Origin: Bacteroidota bacterium
GTDB lineage: Bacteria > Bacteroidota > Bacteroidia > Chitinophagales > Saprospiraceae
Reading direction: 5' to 3'
Length of the DNA stretch: 43,554 bases
Assembly: GCA_029781865.1 (NCBI GenBank)
Contig: JAKOVW010000063.1
Coordinates: 1 to 43,554, forward strand
Shown here piece after piece: positions 1 to 9,964 of the stretch (positions are counted from its first letter, which is position 1; every line of letters begins with the position of its first letter). Under the pieces are notes generated by a model. It saw only the letters and a program-made list of their open reading frames with translations, was not told the origin of the DNA and did no database searches. Made by a program: the position numbers and the translations under genes.

Positions 1-2268
1 AATGATGATATCACCTGGCCAGGAAACTGTACAGGTCAGGCAACAACAATACCAGGTTGTGGAGCAGCAGACGTAAGTCCGGACAATCCACAATTGGGCA
101 GACCAGTAGTTGAAAACAATGCAGATGATCTTTGCGCATTGATCAGTATTGAGTATGTAGATGAAATCTTCACAATTGAACCGGATGCATGCTTCAAGAT
201 CTTACGTCATTGGACAGTAATTGACTGGTGCCAGTACGATCCAAGTATCGATCCAACAAAAGGAAGATGGGAATATCTGCAAATCATAAAAGTACATGAT
301 ACAGATAAACCAGTAATCAGCATCAATGTAGGTCCATGTGAACCAGCAGTTAAAAATGCAACAGACAACATTTGTTACGGTCATTTGAGTTTAACAGCAG
401 ATGCAACTGATAACTGTAGCCCATTGGATTGGTTATTCTACGATTACAAAATTGACTTGTTCAATGATGGAATAGGAATCTATTCAGGCTTTGATGTAAA
501 ATCAGGTCCATTGACCAGAAAAGACTTCGCAGCAGGAAAGACACCGCAATTCCATGATAATCCATTTGCAGATGATGAAAACAATCCGTTTGATGCAAGT
601 GGAACCTATCCGGTAGGTGTACATAAGATCTGTTGGTATGTAGAAGATGGTTGCGGAAACATTGCAGCACAATGTCAGTTATTTGAAATCAAAGACTGTA
701 AAGCACCAACACCGTATTGTTATACTGGTGTAATTACAGTTCCAATGCCAGTAAATGGATGTATCACAATTTGGGCGAAGGATCTTGACAAAGGAAGCTT
801 TGACAATTGTACAGATGCAGCGAATTTGAAATTCTACTTCAATGGCGACCCAACGAAAACAAGCATTACAATTTGTTGTGATGACTTCGTAGCAGCAGGT
901 GCAAATGACGAATTAATCGTTGATGTGCAAATGTGGGTTGAAGACGAAGAAGGAAATACGGACTACTGTAAAACGGTTATTATTGTTCAGGACAATCAGG
1001 ATGTATGTCCAAATACCGGATCTGCTAAAGGACGTGTAACCGGAGAGCTTAAAACAGAAAATGGAGATCCTACGGAATTAGCTGAAGCACAAATATTCCA
1101 ATCCTCTACGCAGATGAAACATCTGACTACCAATGGAACAGGAGGCTATTTGTTTGGAGATCTAATTCCCGGAGATTATAATGTAAAAATGGAACGTACA
1201 GATAATCCGGTAAATGGAGTAAGTACTGCAGATATTGTCAGAATTCAAAGACATATTCTTGGTCTTGAATCATTGACAAGTCCTTATAAATTAATTGCAG
1301 CAGATGTAAACGCAACAAAAAATATTACCGCATCTGATATTTCTGAGATCAGAAAATTGGTCTTAGGTATTATTGGCAAATTCAGCAAAGTTGATTCATG
1401 GACATTTGTTCCTAAATCTTATCAATTCTCCAATCCTGCATCTCCCTGGAATGCACCAAGAGAAGTGAACATAAGTATTTTGGATAAATCAGATTTGAAG
1501 GAAGACTTTGTTGCTATAAAAATGGGAGATGTCAATGATAATGCCAGGGCACATAACATGAATGCAACAACAGTGAGAAGCAATGGCAAATTGCATTTTG
1601 AAATTGATAACAATCCATTAATCGCCGGTGAATCCTACAAAATGGAATTCAAAGCAGGCGACTTCAAAAACATTACAGGTTATCAGTTTACGTTGAAGTT
1701 TGATCAGCAAGCATTAAGTTTTGTCGATGTGCAATCAGGAATTTTGGAACTCGACGAATCCAATTTTGGAACGAATCGAATCAATGAGGGAATACTAACA
1801 ACAAGCTGGAATGGAAAAACAGCTCAGAGTGTTGATGCTAATTCAACTTTATTTACAGTCACATTCCGTGCAAGCCGAAATGCAGCTATAAACGGATTGG
1901 TTGCAATTACAAGTGATGTAACATCAGCGGAAGCTTATGATGCCGGATTGAACATAAAAGAAGTTAGCCTTGGAATTCGCTCAGGAAAAGAAGTTGCTGA
2001 GACAAGCATCTTTGAATTATACCAGAATACACCAAATCCTTTTGATAAGGAATCCGAAATATCATTCAGATTGCCGGAAGCCGGAGCTTACAAACTTACT
2101 ATTTACGACGCAACCGGAAAGGTCATCAGAGCTTTTGAAAAAGCAGGTCTTAAAGGATTGAATTCTATTAAGATATCAAAATCAGAGCTCAATGCATCCG
2201 GAGTGATGTATTATCAATTAGATGCAGCAGAACATACCGCTACTAAGCGAATGGTGGTAATAGAATAA
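1..2268 (+). CDS. Giant T9SS-exported surface protein with dockerin and cohesin-like domains (5' end outside the window)
   Basis: The frame is open from base 1 with no credible start, so this is the C-terminal 755 residues of a larger protein. It closely parallels the second half of the next gene, so the two are tandem paralogues. Visible in order: Cys-rich repeats of the HYR/immunoglobulin-like kind; a short carboxypeptidase-regulatory-like fold near residues 340-400; a dockerin-like pair of motifs (GVSTADIVRIQRHILG, then ADVNATKNITASDISEIRK) near 405-455; a cohesin-like beta domain near 540-655; and a T9SS type A sorting domain from about 670 (ELYQNTPNPF, ending KRMVVIE). Proteins with such tails are exported across the outer membrane and attached to or released from the surface. 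An adhesive or matrix role is inferred. A TTG at 94 is in frame, but matching sequence continues upstream of it, so it is not the start. Confidence 0.85.
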   Translation, partial: NDDITWPGNCTGQATTIPGCGAADVSPDNPQLGRPVVENNADDLCALISIEYVDEIFTIEPDACFKILRHWTVIDWCQYDPSIDPTKGRWEYLQIIKVHDTDKPVISINVGPCEPAVKNATDNICYGHLSLTADATDNCSPLDWLFYDYKIDLFNDGIGIYSGFDVKSGPLTRKDFAAGKTPQFHDNPFADDENNPFDASGTYPVGVHKICWYVEDGCGNIAAQCQLFEIKDCKAPTPYCYTGVITVPMPVNGCITIWAKDLDKGSFDNCTDAANLKFYFNGDPTKTSITICCDDFVAAGANDELIVDVQMWVEDEEGNTDYCKTVIIVQDNQDVCPNTGSAKGRVTGELKTENGDPTELAEAQIFQSSTQMKHLTTNGTGGYLFGDLIPGDYNVKMERTDNPVNGVSTADIVRIQRHILGLESLTSPYKLIAADVNATKNITASDISEIRKLVLGIIGKFSKVDSWTFVPKSYQFSNPASPWNAPREVNISILDKSDLKEDFVAIKMGDVNDNARAHNMNATTVRSNGKLHFEIDNNPLIAGESYKMEFKAGDFKNITGYQFTLKFDQQALSFVDVQSGILELDESNFGTNRINEGILTTSWNGKTAQSVDANSTLFTVTFRASRNAAINGLVAITSDVTSAEAYDAGLNIKEVSLGIRSGKEVAETSIFELYQNTPNPFDKESEISFRLPEAGAYKLTIYDATGKVIRAFEKAGLKGLNSIKISKSELNASGVMYYQLDAAEHTATKRMVVIE

Positions 2269-2285
2269 ACTAAACATCAAAACTC

Positions 2286-2319
2286 GAGGGGATGGAATTT
2301 ATTTCATCCCCTTTTTTTT
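2286..2319 (+). terminator. Rho-independent terminator after the first surface-protein gene
   Basis: GGGGATG (2288-2294) pairs with CATCCCC (2305-2311), the stem extends inward through GAA/TTT, and eight T follow directly. It lies 18 bases after the stop codon. Confidence 0.9.
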
Positions 2320-2585
2320 GGCATGATTTTAGTTTTACATATGTTGTTGAATCGAGCAGACCATTAGAATCTCACCATGCGGTCTGTATTACTATAAAGA
2401 GGTAGGTTGATATAATATCAATTTATTTAATTTCATCAATTTTCATATTTAAAATTTCTTAGGGGTTAAAATGTTTAATTAGCCCATTCCATCAGCGTTT
2501 AAATATCTCACATAAAAAAATGTATTTATTTTCTTGCAGCGCGCTTACAAATGAGTGATCATTGTGTGCTCAGAAAAACTCTACA

Positions 2586-2612
2586 TGAATAATTAGTCAT
2601 TCATATTATTCA
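2586..2612. repeat. Perfect 8-bp inverted repeat in the leader region
   Basis: TGAATAAT (2586-2593) and ATTATTCA (2605-2612) are separated by 11 bases. The repeat lies about 160 bases before the 2770 start. It could be an operator or a leader hairpin. It is AT-rich, so chance is possible. Confidence 0.45.
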
Positions 2613-2621
2613 ATGAGGGCA

Positions 2622-2647
2622 TGTTAAGAATCTAGCACTTCTTAACA
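2622..2647. repeat. Perfect 9-bp inverted repeat in the leader region
   Basis: TGTTAAGAA (2622-2630) and TTCTTAACA (2639-2647) flank an 8-base spacer. It sits 9 bases after the preceding inverted repeat. No T-run follows, so it is not a normal terminator; an operator or mRNA leader hairpin is more likely. Confidence 0.5.
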
Positions 2648-2769
2648 AAACCAAACATTTAATACCAGTCTACTCATCACTCCTTCTTGGGGTCACAGCA
2701 TTCTTTTGTCGATCCGGAGAAAGATGAAGCAATTATTGAATTTATCAAATAAATCCAAATTTCTATTGT

Positions 2770-5700
2770 ATGAATAGACGATGCTTACTACGTATGAAGA
2801 GACGATTTGAATTAAATTGTCTAATGATTTTACTGGTATTGTTTTCGGCGAACTTAGGTAAAGCCGCTAACGAACCAAGAGAGATTGTCCTTGTAGGACA
2901 ATTGGTGTGCCATGATTTGATTCAGATCAGTTTGGACGAACACTGTGTAGCCACAATAAGACCACAACACTTATTGGAGCAGGCAGGTCCTAATTATCTG
3001 TATGAAGTGATTGCGCGTGATTGGGTAACCAATGCTTTAGTGGATAATGATCCAAATCAACCATTTGTGCAGATCGGACAAGCGCAAATTGGAAAATGTT
3101 TAAAGATTACAATCAAGGAAATTTCTACAGGAAATTCTTGCTGGGGAAAAGTTTGTGTTGAAGATAAGCTTCCTCCAATCATGAAATGCCCTGAAGATAT
3201 AACAATTGAGTGTTATCAGAGTACAGATCCGATTAAAACTGGGCAACCTAATGTAATCGAAGAGTGTGGTTTTTATTATCCTTCTTATTATGATGTCGTA
3301 TCCAAAGGATCATGTGCATTAGGTTATGATAAAATCATTACCCGCTTCTTTATTGCAGTGGATGAATCAGGAAACAAAGATACCTGTTCTCAAAAGATTA
3401 CTGTAAAACTTGGGGACTTAAATAGTCTGACTTATCCTTTAAACTGGGATGGTCTGAATCTACCGGGTCATACTCGTGCTTTGAAGTGTGATGAGAAGAT
3501 TGATAGAAATCTGAATGTTGCATCTCACATATTGCCCTGGACCAATTGTGTAGATAATTGGATTCTCGATACTGCCATTTTTAATAATTTAGGGATAAGG
3601 CTGCCCAGAACATTAGGATGGAATTGTATTGATCAAGGAGAATACAGTGGTCACCCAAGTCCATATTCAATTTATTATCCTGCAAATTATCAATGTTGGG
3701 ATGATAATCAAATCGTTTTATGGGAAGGTACAGGTACACCTGCGAGTGCTGGTTGTTCTAATATTGCAACTACATTTAGAGATATAAAAATTGATATTGC
3801 TAAACCAGGCTGCAATGCAGGACCGGTTGGTTGTTATAAAATACTCCGTATTTGGACTTTATTAAACTGGTGTACCGGTGAAGTAAAGGACACAAATCAA
3901 ATTATTAAAGTGATGGATAACGTTCCACCACAAGTGCTTTACCCGGATAGTCTGATCGTTAATACTGATCCATGGAGATGCGAAGGTCGTTGGGATGTGG
4001 CTCCAGCATGGATAGTCGACAATTGCTCAGTAGAAGTACATTATTCAATTCGCGTTGATAATGGTACTGTGTTGGGCAGTGATGTTTCAGGTTATGTCGT
4101 GGTAAATCTTCCTCTTGGTATCCAAAACGCTTATATTGTTGCAGAGGACTGCTGCGGTAACATTACCGAAAAGCGGGTAATCCTCAATGTTCAAGATAAT
4201 ACTCCTCCAAATGCAGTTTGCGATCAAAAAACTGTTGTTACAATTACAGGAAGTCAAAGTCCTGGTCAGAATTCTGCAAAAGTGTATGCAGAAACTTTTG
4301 ATGACGGTTCATTTGACAACTGTTCTTCACATTTATATTTCAAAGCAATCTGCATGGACGACTTATTGGGAACCAATAATGGAAGTACAAAAGATGGTAA
4401 AGCTTGCTGCAATGGATTGAATGGTGATGATGATTTATCCATTGATGGTAATCAGGTTTACTTCGATGATTATGTTCTGTTCTGTTGCGCAGATGTTGGT
4501 AAAACAGTTAGAGTAGTTTTCCGTGTCTTCGATAAAGATCCCGGAACTGGTCCAATCAGACCAAGATTTATGGATCAGGGCGGATACTTGTTCGGTCACT
4601 ATAGCGATTGCATGGTGGAAGTTGAAGTTCAGGATAAAAGTATTCCTACTGTCGTTGCTCCTCCTGATATTGTTGTGAGCTGTGGATTCTGGTTTGATGT
4701 TAATAATTTAACAAACCCAGCAGATCCAACATTTGGTAAGGTAGTTAACGACCTTGCATGGAGATCTAAAGTAACAACTACAGACGTAGTATGTAATTAC
4801 TATTGTGTAAAAAATAATATTACCGGCTATCCGGGATATCAAACTGGTTTGCCGCCACAGGCACAACCGGCAAACAATAAGGCTTGCGATTACTTCAATA
4901 CTTTATTTGATGCCAGTCATCCGGATAAAACATTTAATCTGGTATGGGGATTTGATGGATATGTTCTGTCCTCCTGTTCTGCAACACCAACAATTAATGT
5001 TAGAGATCTAAGAGTTTGCGGTCAGGGACGTGTACTTAGAGATGTTACTGCCAAAGGACCTAATGGTGTTTTGGTAAGTGCAACTCAAACGATTTGGGTG
5101 GTCAATTGCGATCCATTCTATGTAAACAGAAATGACTATTGCGATCCGAATGATGATATCATTTGGCCTGATTGTGCAGGTAATGGAACACATATTGATG
5201 GTTGCGGAGCTGATGTAAGTCCTGACAATCCATTATTAGGCAGACCTCAGGTTGTCAATGGTGCAAGAAATCATTGTAATCTGATCGCTATTGAAAATTT
5301 CGATGAGATATTTACAATTGAACCTGATGCTTGTTATAAAATCCTGCGTAAATGGGTTGTGATTGACTGGTGTCAGTATGATCCAAATGTGAATGGCGAA
5401 ATCGGAAGATGGGAATTTACTCAAGTTATTAAGGTCAGAGATTTGGTAAAACCAACAGTAACATGTAATGTTGGGGTTTGTGAGCCTGCAGTATTTAACA
5501 ACACGTTGAATAGCTGTGTAGGTCATCTCAGATTAACCGTTACAGCTACTGATTCCTGTACGCCTACTGACTGGTTGTTGAGTGAATACAAAATTGATTT
5601 ATTCAATAATGGTACGTTTGACTATAATGTGGGTAAACTTACTTTGAAGGAGTATTCACAGGGAATTAAACCAGCTATACATAACAATCCTTATGCAGAC

Positions 5701-7401
5701 AATCCAAATAATCCTTTTGACGCCAGTGGAACTTATCCAATCGGTGTTCATAAGATTTGCTGGTATGTCGAAGATGGCTGCGGTAACCTGGGTCAATGCT
5801 GCACCTTGTTTGAAATCAAGGATTGCAAAGCACCTACACCATATTGTTTGACCGGAATCATTACCGTGCCAATGCCATCTTCAGGATGTGTCGATATCTG
5901 GGCAAAAGATCTCAATCTGGCCAGTTTTGATAATTGTACACCACAGAATAAACTGAAATACTATTTTAATGGAGATACCAGCAAGAAAAGTATTCGTGTT
6001 TGTTGTGATGATTTTGTAAAGAATCATATATCTGATGAATTGGTCGTAAATGTGCAAATGTGGGTTGAAGATGAAGAAGGAAATAAAGATTATTGCGCAA
6101 CTACTATAATTGTTCAGGATAATCAAAATATCTGTCCTAATCCGGTTACAGTTACCAGTGGTAATGTGAATGGATTGGTTAAAACAGAAAATGGAGATTT
6201 AACTGCCAAGGCGGACGTAGAATTGTATTCCAATAACGCATTGTCTAGGCAAGTGACAACCGGAAATACCGGATACTATTTGTTTGGTGATTTGGTTTTA
6301 AACAAAGAATATGTTGTAAAATCAAAGAGAAATGATGATGCTATTAATGGCGTATCTACTGCGGATATTGTGAAGATTCAAAGACACATCCTGGGTATTG
6401 AAGAATTGTCCAGTCCATACAAATTATTAGCGGCTGATGTCAACAAAACCAATACGATTACCGCATCGGATGTTTCTGAAATCAGAAAACTCATCCTTGG
6501 CGTGAATGCTGAATTTACGAAGTCACCATCCTGGTTGATGGTTCCTGCTGATTATGTATTCTCAGATCCGAAAAAACCATGGGATTTTCAATCTGATAAA
6601 AATGTAATTGTTGTGAAAGAATCCAATAAGGCTGATTTCATTGCAGTGAAAATGGGAGACGTAAATAATTCAGCTAATGCGAGTGCGTTGAATAGCAATG
6701 TGAATTCAAGAACAGCACAAGCTTTAAACTTCTTTATTGATGAGGCTACATTGAAATCTGGTGATGTATATACCATGAAAGTAAAGGCTTCTGATTTTAA
6801 AGACGTAGCAGGATTCCAGTTTACCCTGAATTTTGATGCTCGTAATCTGGTGTTTGAAGGTGTAGAGGCCGGAGCACTTCAGGTGGATGAATCCAATTTT
6901 GGAATCAATAGAATCGACAAGGGTATCCTTACTATGAGCTGGAATGCAAAAGCAGGACTTACCTACACCGATCGTGATGTGCTGTTTAGTGTAAACTTCA
7001 GAGTGCAAAACAGTGGTGCTGCAAGCAAGTTGTTTGCGATCACCAGTGATGTAACTGCAGCTGAAGCATACCGCTCAGACTTACAGATAACTGACGTAAA
7101 ATTGAATGTTCGTTCGAATAAAGTGGAAGAAGAAGCAGGTATATTTGAATTGTACCAGAATGCACCAAATCCATTTGAAAAGGAAACAGAAGTCAGTTTC
7201 AGATTAAGTCAGAATGCTAATGCTAAATTGAGCATTTATGATGTAACTGGAAAAGTAATCTATCTTACGACTATTCAGGCTAATAAAGGTTTGAATACGG
7301 TAAAAATAAAGAGAGATGACTTGCGCGGATCCGGAATGTATTTTTATCAGCTGGATTCAGGAGATCAAACTGCAACCAGAAGGATGATCATACTGGAATA
7401 G
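2770..7401 (+). CDS. Giant T9SS-exported surface protein, 1543 aa, with HYR-like repeats, dockerin and cohesin-like domains
   Basis: A complete paralogue of the gene at the window start. The N-terminus is a signal peptide (MKRRFELNCLMILLVLF..LGKA), better placed if translation starts at the second ATG (2794) than at 2770. Cys-rich HYR-like modules follow (CPEDITIECY near residue 138). The C-terminal half has the same order as the neighbour: a regulatory-like fold near 1135-1190, a dockerin-like pair (GVSTADIVKIQRHILG; ADVNKTNTITASDVSEIRK) near 1195-1245, a cohesin-like domain near 1325-1435, and a T9SS type A sorting domain from about 1460 (ELYQNAPNPF, ending RRMIILE). The many paired cysteines suit a disulfide-stabilised exoprotein. 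Role unknown; adhesion or extracellular matrix is inferred. Having dockerin and cohesin folds in one chain would allow self-association, which is speculative. Confidence 0.88.
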   Translation: MNRRCLLRMKRRFELNCLMILLVLFSANLGKAANEPREIVLVGQLVCHDLIQISLDEHCVATIRPQHLLEQAGPNYLYEVIARDWVTNALVDNDPNQPFVQIGQAQIGKCLKITIKEISTGNSCWGKVCVEDKLPPIMKCPEDITIECYQSTDPIKTGQPNVIEECGFYYPSYYDVVSKGSCALGYDKIITRFFIAVDESGNKDTCSQKITVKLGDLNSLTYPLNWDGLNLPGHTRALKCDEKIDRNLNVASHILPWTNCVDNWILDTAIFNNLGIRLPRTLGWNCIDQGEYSGHPSPYSIYYPANYQCWDDNQIVLWEGTGTPASAGCSNIATTFRDIKIDIAKPGCNAGPVGCYKILRIWTLLNWCTGEVKDTNQIIKVMDNVPPQVLYPDSLIVNTDPWRCEGRWDVAPAWIVDNCSVEVHYSIRVDNGTVLGSDVSGYVVVNLPLGIQNAYIVAEDCCGNITEKRVILNVQDNTPPNAVCDQKTVVTITGSQSPGQNSAKVYAETFDDGSFDNCSSHLYFKAICMDDLLGTNNGSTKDGKACCNGLNGDDDLSIDGNQVYFDDYVLFCCADVGKTVRVVFRVFDKDPGTGPIRPRFMDQGGYLFGHYSDCMVEVEVQDKSIPTVVAPPDIVVSCGFWFDVNNLTNPADPTFGKVVNDLAWRSKVTTTDVVCNYYCVKNNITGYPGYQTGLPPQAQPANNKACDYFNTLFDASHPDKTFNLVWGFDGYVLSSCSATPTINVRDLRVCGQGRVLRDVTAKGPNGVLVSATQTIWVVNCDPFYVNRNDYCDPNDDIIWPDCAGNGTHIDGCGADVSPDNPLLGRPQVVNGARNHCNLIAIENFDEIFTIEPDACYKILRKWVVIDWCQYDPNVNGEIGRWEFTQVIKVRDLVKPTVTCNVGVCEPAVFNNTLNSCVGHLRLTVTATDSCTPTDWLLSEYKIDLFNNGTFDYNVGKLTLKEYSQGIKPAIHNNPYADNPNNPFDASGTYPIGVHKICWYVEDGCGNLGQCCTLFEIKDCKAPTPYCLTGIITVPMPSSGCVDIWAKDLNLASFDNCTPQNKLKYYFNGDTSKKSIRVCCDDFVKNHISDELVVNVQMWVEDEEGNKDYCATTIIVQDNQNICPNPVTVTSGNVNGLVKTENGDLTAKADVELYSNNALSRQVTTGNTGYYLFGDLVLNKEYVVKSKRNDDAINGVSTADIVKIQRHILGIEELSSPYKLLAADVNKTNTITASDVSEIRKLILGVNAEFTKSPSWLMVPADYVFSDPKKPWDFQSDKNVIVVKESNKADFIAVKMGDVNNSANASALNSNVNSRTAQALNFFIDEATLKSGDVYTMKVKASDFKDVAGFQFTLNFDARNLVFEGVEAGALQVDESNFGINRIDKGILTMSWNAKAGLTYTDRDVLFSVNFRVQNSGAASKLFAITSDVTAAEAYRSDLQITDVKLNVRSNKVEEEAGIFELYQNAPNPFEKETEVSFRLSQNANAKLSIYDVTGKVIYLTTIQANKGLNTVKIKRDDLRGSGMYFYQLDSGDQTATRRMIILE

Positions 7402-7430
7402 TTTTTCTGTTAGGTTTAATATAAATGATA

Positions 7431-7468
7431 AACAGTCTTCTCATTCATTTGGGAAGACTGTTTTTTTT
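7431..7468 (+). terminator. Terminator between convergent genes
   Basis: AACAGTCTTC (7431-7440) pairs with GAAGACTGTT (7453-7462), then a T-run to 7468. It serves the plus-strand surface-protein gene. The minus-strand sppA ends at 7531 and may share it, although its T-run on that strand is broken. Confidence 0.88.
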
Positions 7469-7530
7469 ATGATCAATTAATCGATATGATGCTGTGCGTG
7501 GAGGTTTACAGTAAATTATGTATCGGTTGT

Positions 7531-9312
7531 TTAAATCCTGCAATCCATAATCAACCTCATCTGAAGCCCCTGATTGTTACGGTAAAATTGTACTTGTTTA
7601 TACCAGTTGTAATATGATCCCAGTTCACTTTTTAAGTACATTTCCTGAATCCTGCTGCTTTGGTCTTCTTTGTTGCCTTGCATCATGTCAAACAATTTTT
7701 GCAGAGGATCTTTTTGACTTGGGAATTCACTGGTTCTGTATTTGTCTACTGAAGCCATTCGGGCTGCACAAGAAATAGCATCTTGTAATGTGCCCGTTTT
7801 ATTTACCAATCCTATTTCAATGGCTTTTTGCCCGGTCCAGATTCTTCCTTTGGCTATTTCTTTAACTTTTTCCTTATCTAAGTTTCTTCCGGTCGAAATC
7901 ACAGAAATAAAACGATCATAAGTATGTTCTATGTTCTCCTGAAAAATATCAGATTCATCTTTGCCCCAGGGTAACATCACATTGAATTTATTGGCCATGG
8001 GTCCGGTTCCGACGGTATCCACATCAATGCCGATTTTATCTCCTGTCAGTTTATTGAAATTGGGAATCAGGGCAAATACACCGATTGATCCGGTTAAGGT
8101 ATAAGGACTTGCAAAAATGCTGTCTGCATGACAGGCAATATAATATCCGCCGGAAGCAGCATATTCGCCCATGCTGACCACAACAGGTTTGCCTTGTGCT
8201 TTGATCAGGTCGACTTCTTTTAATATTTCATCGCTTAATAGTGCCGAACCTCCTGGCGAATTAATACGCAGCACGAGTCCTTTAATGCTTTTTGTCGTTT
8301 TAATATCTCTTAAAATTTTAAGATACTTTCTGCCGATTTCTCCTTCTTTTCCCGAACCTTCAGTGATATCTCCTTCTGCGAATAACACGGCAATCCGATT
8401 CGAACTGGAGTAATTTTCATTGAGCTCCTTGACTTTCTCATAATAATCTTCCATTCGTACAAAATTAATTTTGTCATTCTCGGGTAAAGAGAGGGAGTGC
8501 TGAATGCTTGCAAATGCATCGTCTTCATAACCGATGGAGTCAACCAGTTTATTTGATAACGCTCTTTCCGGTGAATGCGAAGCAAACTGATCGAAATCAG
8601 CTTTTAATGTTTCGTAAGGAATATGGCGGGATTCAGAAACTTCATCTATATAAAGATGATACTGACTGTCAATGTACTCTTTCAGTTGTAATCGGTTTTG
8701 AGGGCTCATTTTATTGAAACGGAATGGTTCTGTAGCACTCTTGAATTCTCCCGCATAATACACATTGAAGTCCAATCCGATTTTATCCAGGAATTCTTTA
8801 AAATAGGGAATGGCAATTCCAAATCCTTTTAAATCAATATAGCCTAGCGGATGTAAGTAAATTTTGTCGCTAGCTGAGGCAATGTAATAGTTTTTGTGAT
8901 CCAAAAAATTGGTGTAACAGATTACAAATTTTCCATTGCTTTTAAATTCTTGTAATGCGTCGCGTATCACTTTTAAAGTAGCATAGCCATGATTGAAGGA
9001 GCTTCCTTTCAGATAAATTCCTTTTATTTTTGAATCTGTAGCTGCATGCTTAATTGTTTTAGCTAAATCGTGAAGACCGATTACTCCATTGTCAAATGAA
9101 AATTTTGAAAAATCAAGATCGGAATTATTGGTTTGCTCTGGCAGCAGGGCAGGTATTTCCAATTTCAAAACAGAATTATCCGAAATGTGAACTTCCGATT
9201 TGTTTTTGAGAACCATTCCGGAACCTATGGCTCCAAGAATGAAAATAATTAAGAATAATGCCAGGATGGTCCCCAGACAAGACGAAAAAATGGACGAAAT
9301 AAAGTTTTTCAT
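7531..9312 (-). CDS. sppA: Signal peptide peptidase SppA, 67K type (family S49)
   Basis: A membrane-anchored serine protease that degrades signal peptides left after secretion. The 593-aa length fits the long two-domain form. One N-terminal membrane helix lies at residues 10-34. The general-base lysine is K191, in EFKSATEPF (the E. coli TYKSAVEPF site). The nucleophile is S387, in GEYAASGGYY, and the following TGSIGVF loop is conserved. The gene ends a six-gene minus-strand unit and starts one base after the deoxynucleoside kinase stop. There is no truncation. Confident family call. Confidence 0.95.
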   Translation of the reverse strand: MKNFISSIFSSCLGTILALFLIIFILGAIGSGMVLKNKSEVHISDNSVLKLEIPALLPEQTNNSDLDFSKFSFDNGVIGLHDLAKTIKHAATDSKIKGIYLKGSSFNHGYATLKVIRDALQEFKSNGKFVICYTNFLDHKNYYIASASDKIYLHPLGYIDLKGFGIAIPYFKEFLDKIGLDFNVYYAGEFKSATEPFRFNKMSPQNRLQLKEYIDSQYHLYIDEVSESRHIPYETLKADFDQFASHSPERALSNKLVDSIGYEDDAFASIQHSLSLPENDKINFVRMEDYYEKVKELNENYSSSNRIAVLFAEGDITEGSGKEGEIGRKYLKILRDIKTTKSIKGLVLRINSPGGSALLSDEILKEVDLIKAQGKPVVVSMGEYAASGGYYIACHADSIFASPYTLTGSIGVFALIPNFNKLTGDKIGIDVDTVGTGPMANKFNVMLPWGKDESDIFQENIEHTYDRFISVISTGRNLDKEKVKEIAKGRIWTGQKAIEIGLVNKTGTLQDAISCAARMASVDKYRTSEFPSQKDPLQKLFDMMQGNKEDQSSRIQEMYLKSELGSYYNWYKQVQFYRNNQGLQMRLIMDCRI

Positions 9313-9313
9313 T

Positions 9314-9964
9314 TTAGTGATTTACAATTTTAATATGATGCAATCCGGGAGTGAATTGCGTGAATAGAATATGTTCAATTTCCTTAAACAGGGTGGGGTC
9401 TTTTGTAAAATCCTGATCATTGAGATCGGCGACTACAACAGGTATTACAAACTGGCTCTTGAAAAAATCAAAATAACTTTCCTGAATTTTAAAAAGATAT
9501 TCATTAGTGATTTCATTTTCAAATAGCCGTCCTCTTTTCGAAATATTACTTTGTACGATTTCAGTTTCTCTGTGGAGATAAAGAATCAGATCAGGTTTTG
9601 GCAGATTTTGAGTTAGCGCCAGATAGATTTTATAAAACAATTTATATTCTTCAGGTGACAGGTTGGCTCTGGCGAATAACAAACTTTTTAAAATGCTATA
9701 ATCAGAAACGATAAAGTTGTAGAACAAATCGGATTGTACCGCTTCCAGTTCTATTTGCTTTTGCCTTTCTGCCAAAAAAAACAATTCAACCGGGAAAGCA
9801 TACCGGAGCGGATCCTTGTAAAAATATTCAAGAAAGGGATTTTCAGAAAATTCTTCAAGGATCAATTTGCAGTTGTATTCCAGAGCAATCATCTGGGAAA
9901 GAGTGGTTTTCCCGGCTCCAATATTGCCTTCAATACAGATATACCTGTTAGGGTTTGATTTCAT
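9314..9964 (-). CDS. Deoxynucleoside kinase (dNK/thymidine kinase 2-like)
   Basis: Phosphorylates deoxynucleosides for nucleotide salvage in the cytoplasm. The 216-aa protein opens with a P-loop, GNIGAGKT at residues 13-20, followed by the LEEFSENPFL region typical of the family. FLAERQKQ matches the conserved helix with the ER motif after the substrate site. The start overlaps the end of folK by 17 bases and the stop is one base before sppA, so translation is probably coupled. The exact base preference (dA, dG, dC or T) cannot be read from the sequence. Confidence 0.88.
   Translation of the reverse strand: MKSNPNRYICIEGNIGAGKTTLSQMIALEYNCKLILEEFSENPFLEYFYKDPLRYAFPVELFFLAERQKQIELEAVQSDLFYNFIVSDYSILKSLLFARANLSPEEYKLFYKIYLALTQNLPKPDLILYLHRETEIVQSNISKRGRLFENEITNEYLFKIQESYFDFFKSQFVIPVVVADLNDQDFTKDPTLFKEIEHILFTQFTPGLHHIKIVNH

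Larger units (their letters stand above)
2320..2769. other. Gene-free spacer between the two surface-protein genes
   Basis: About 450 bases with no convincing gene and no clear TAnnTTTG promoter. It contains two perfect inverted repeats (2586-2612 and 2622-2647), a weaker one (CAGACC 2357-2362 with GGTCTG 2381-2386), and a 17-codon ORF (2724-2777) that overlaps the start of the next gene. Its position suggests the promoter and leader of the second surface-protein gene. Confidence 0.6.

Noticed and set aside
94-96. TTG at 94 as start of the first surface protein
   Set aside because: The homologous sequence continues upstream to base 1, so the gene is cut by the window edge.
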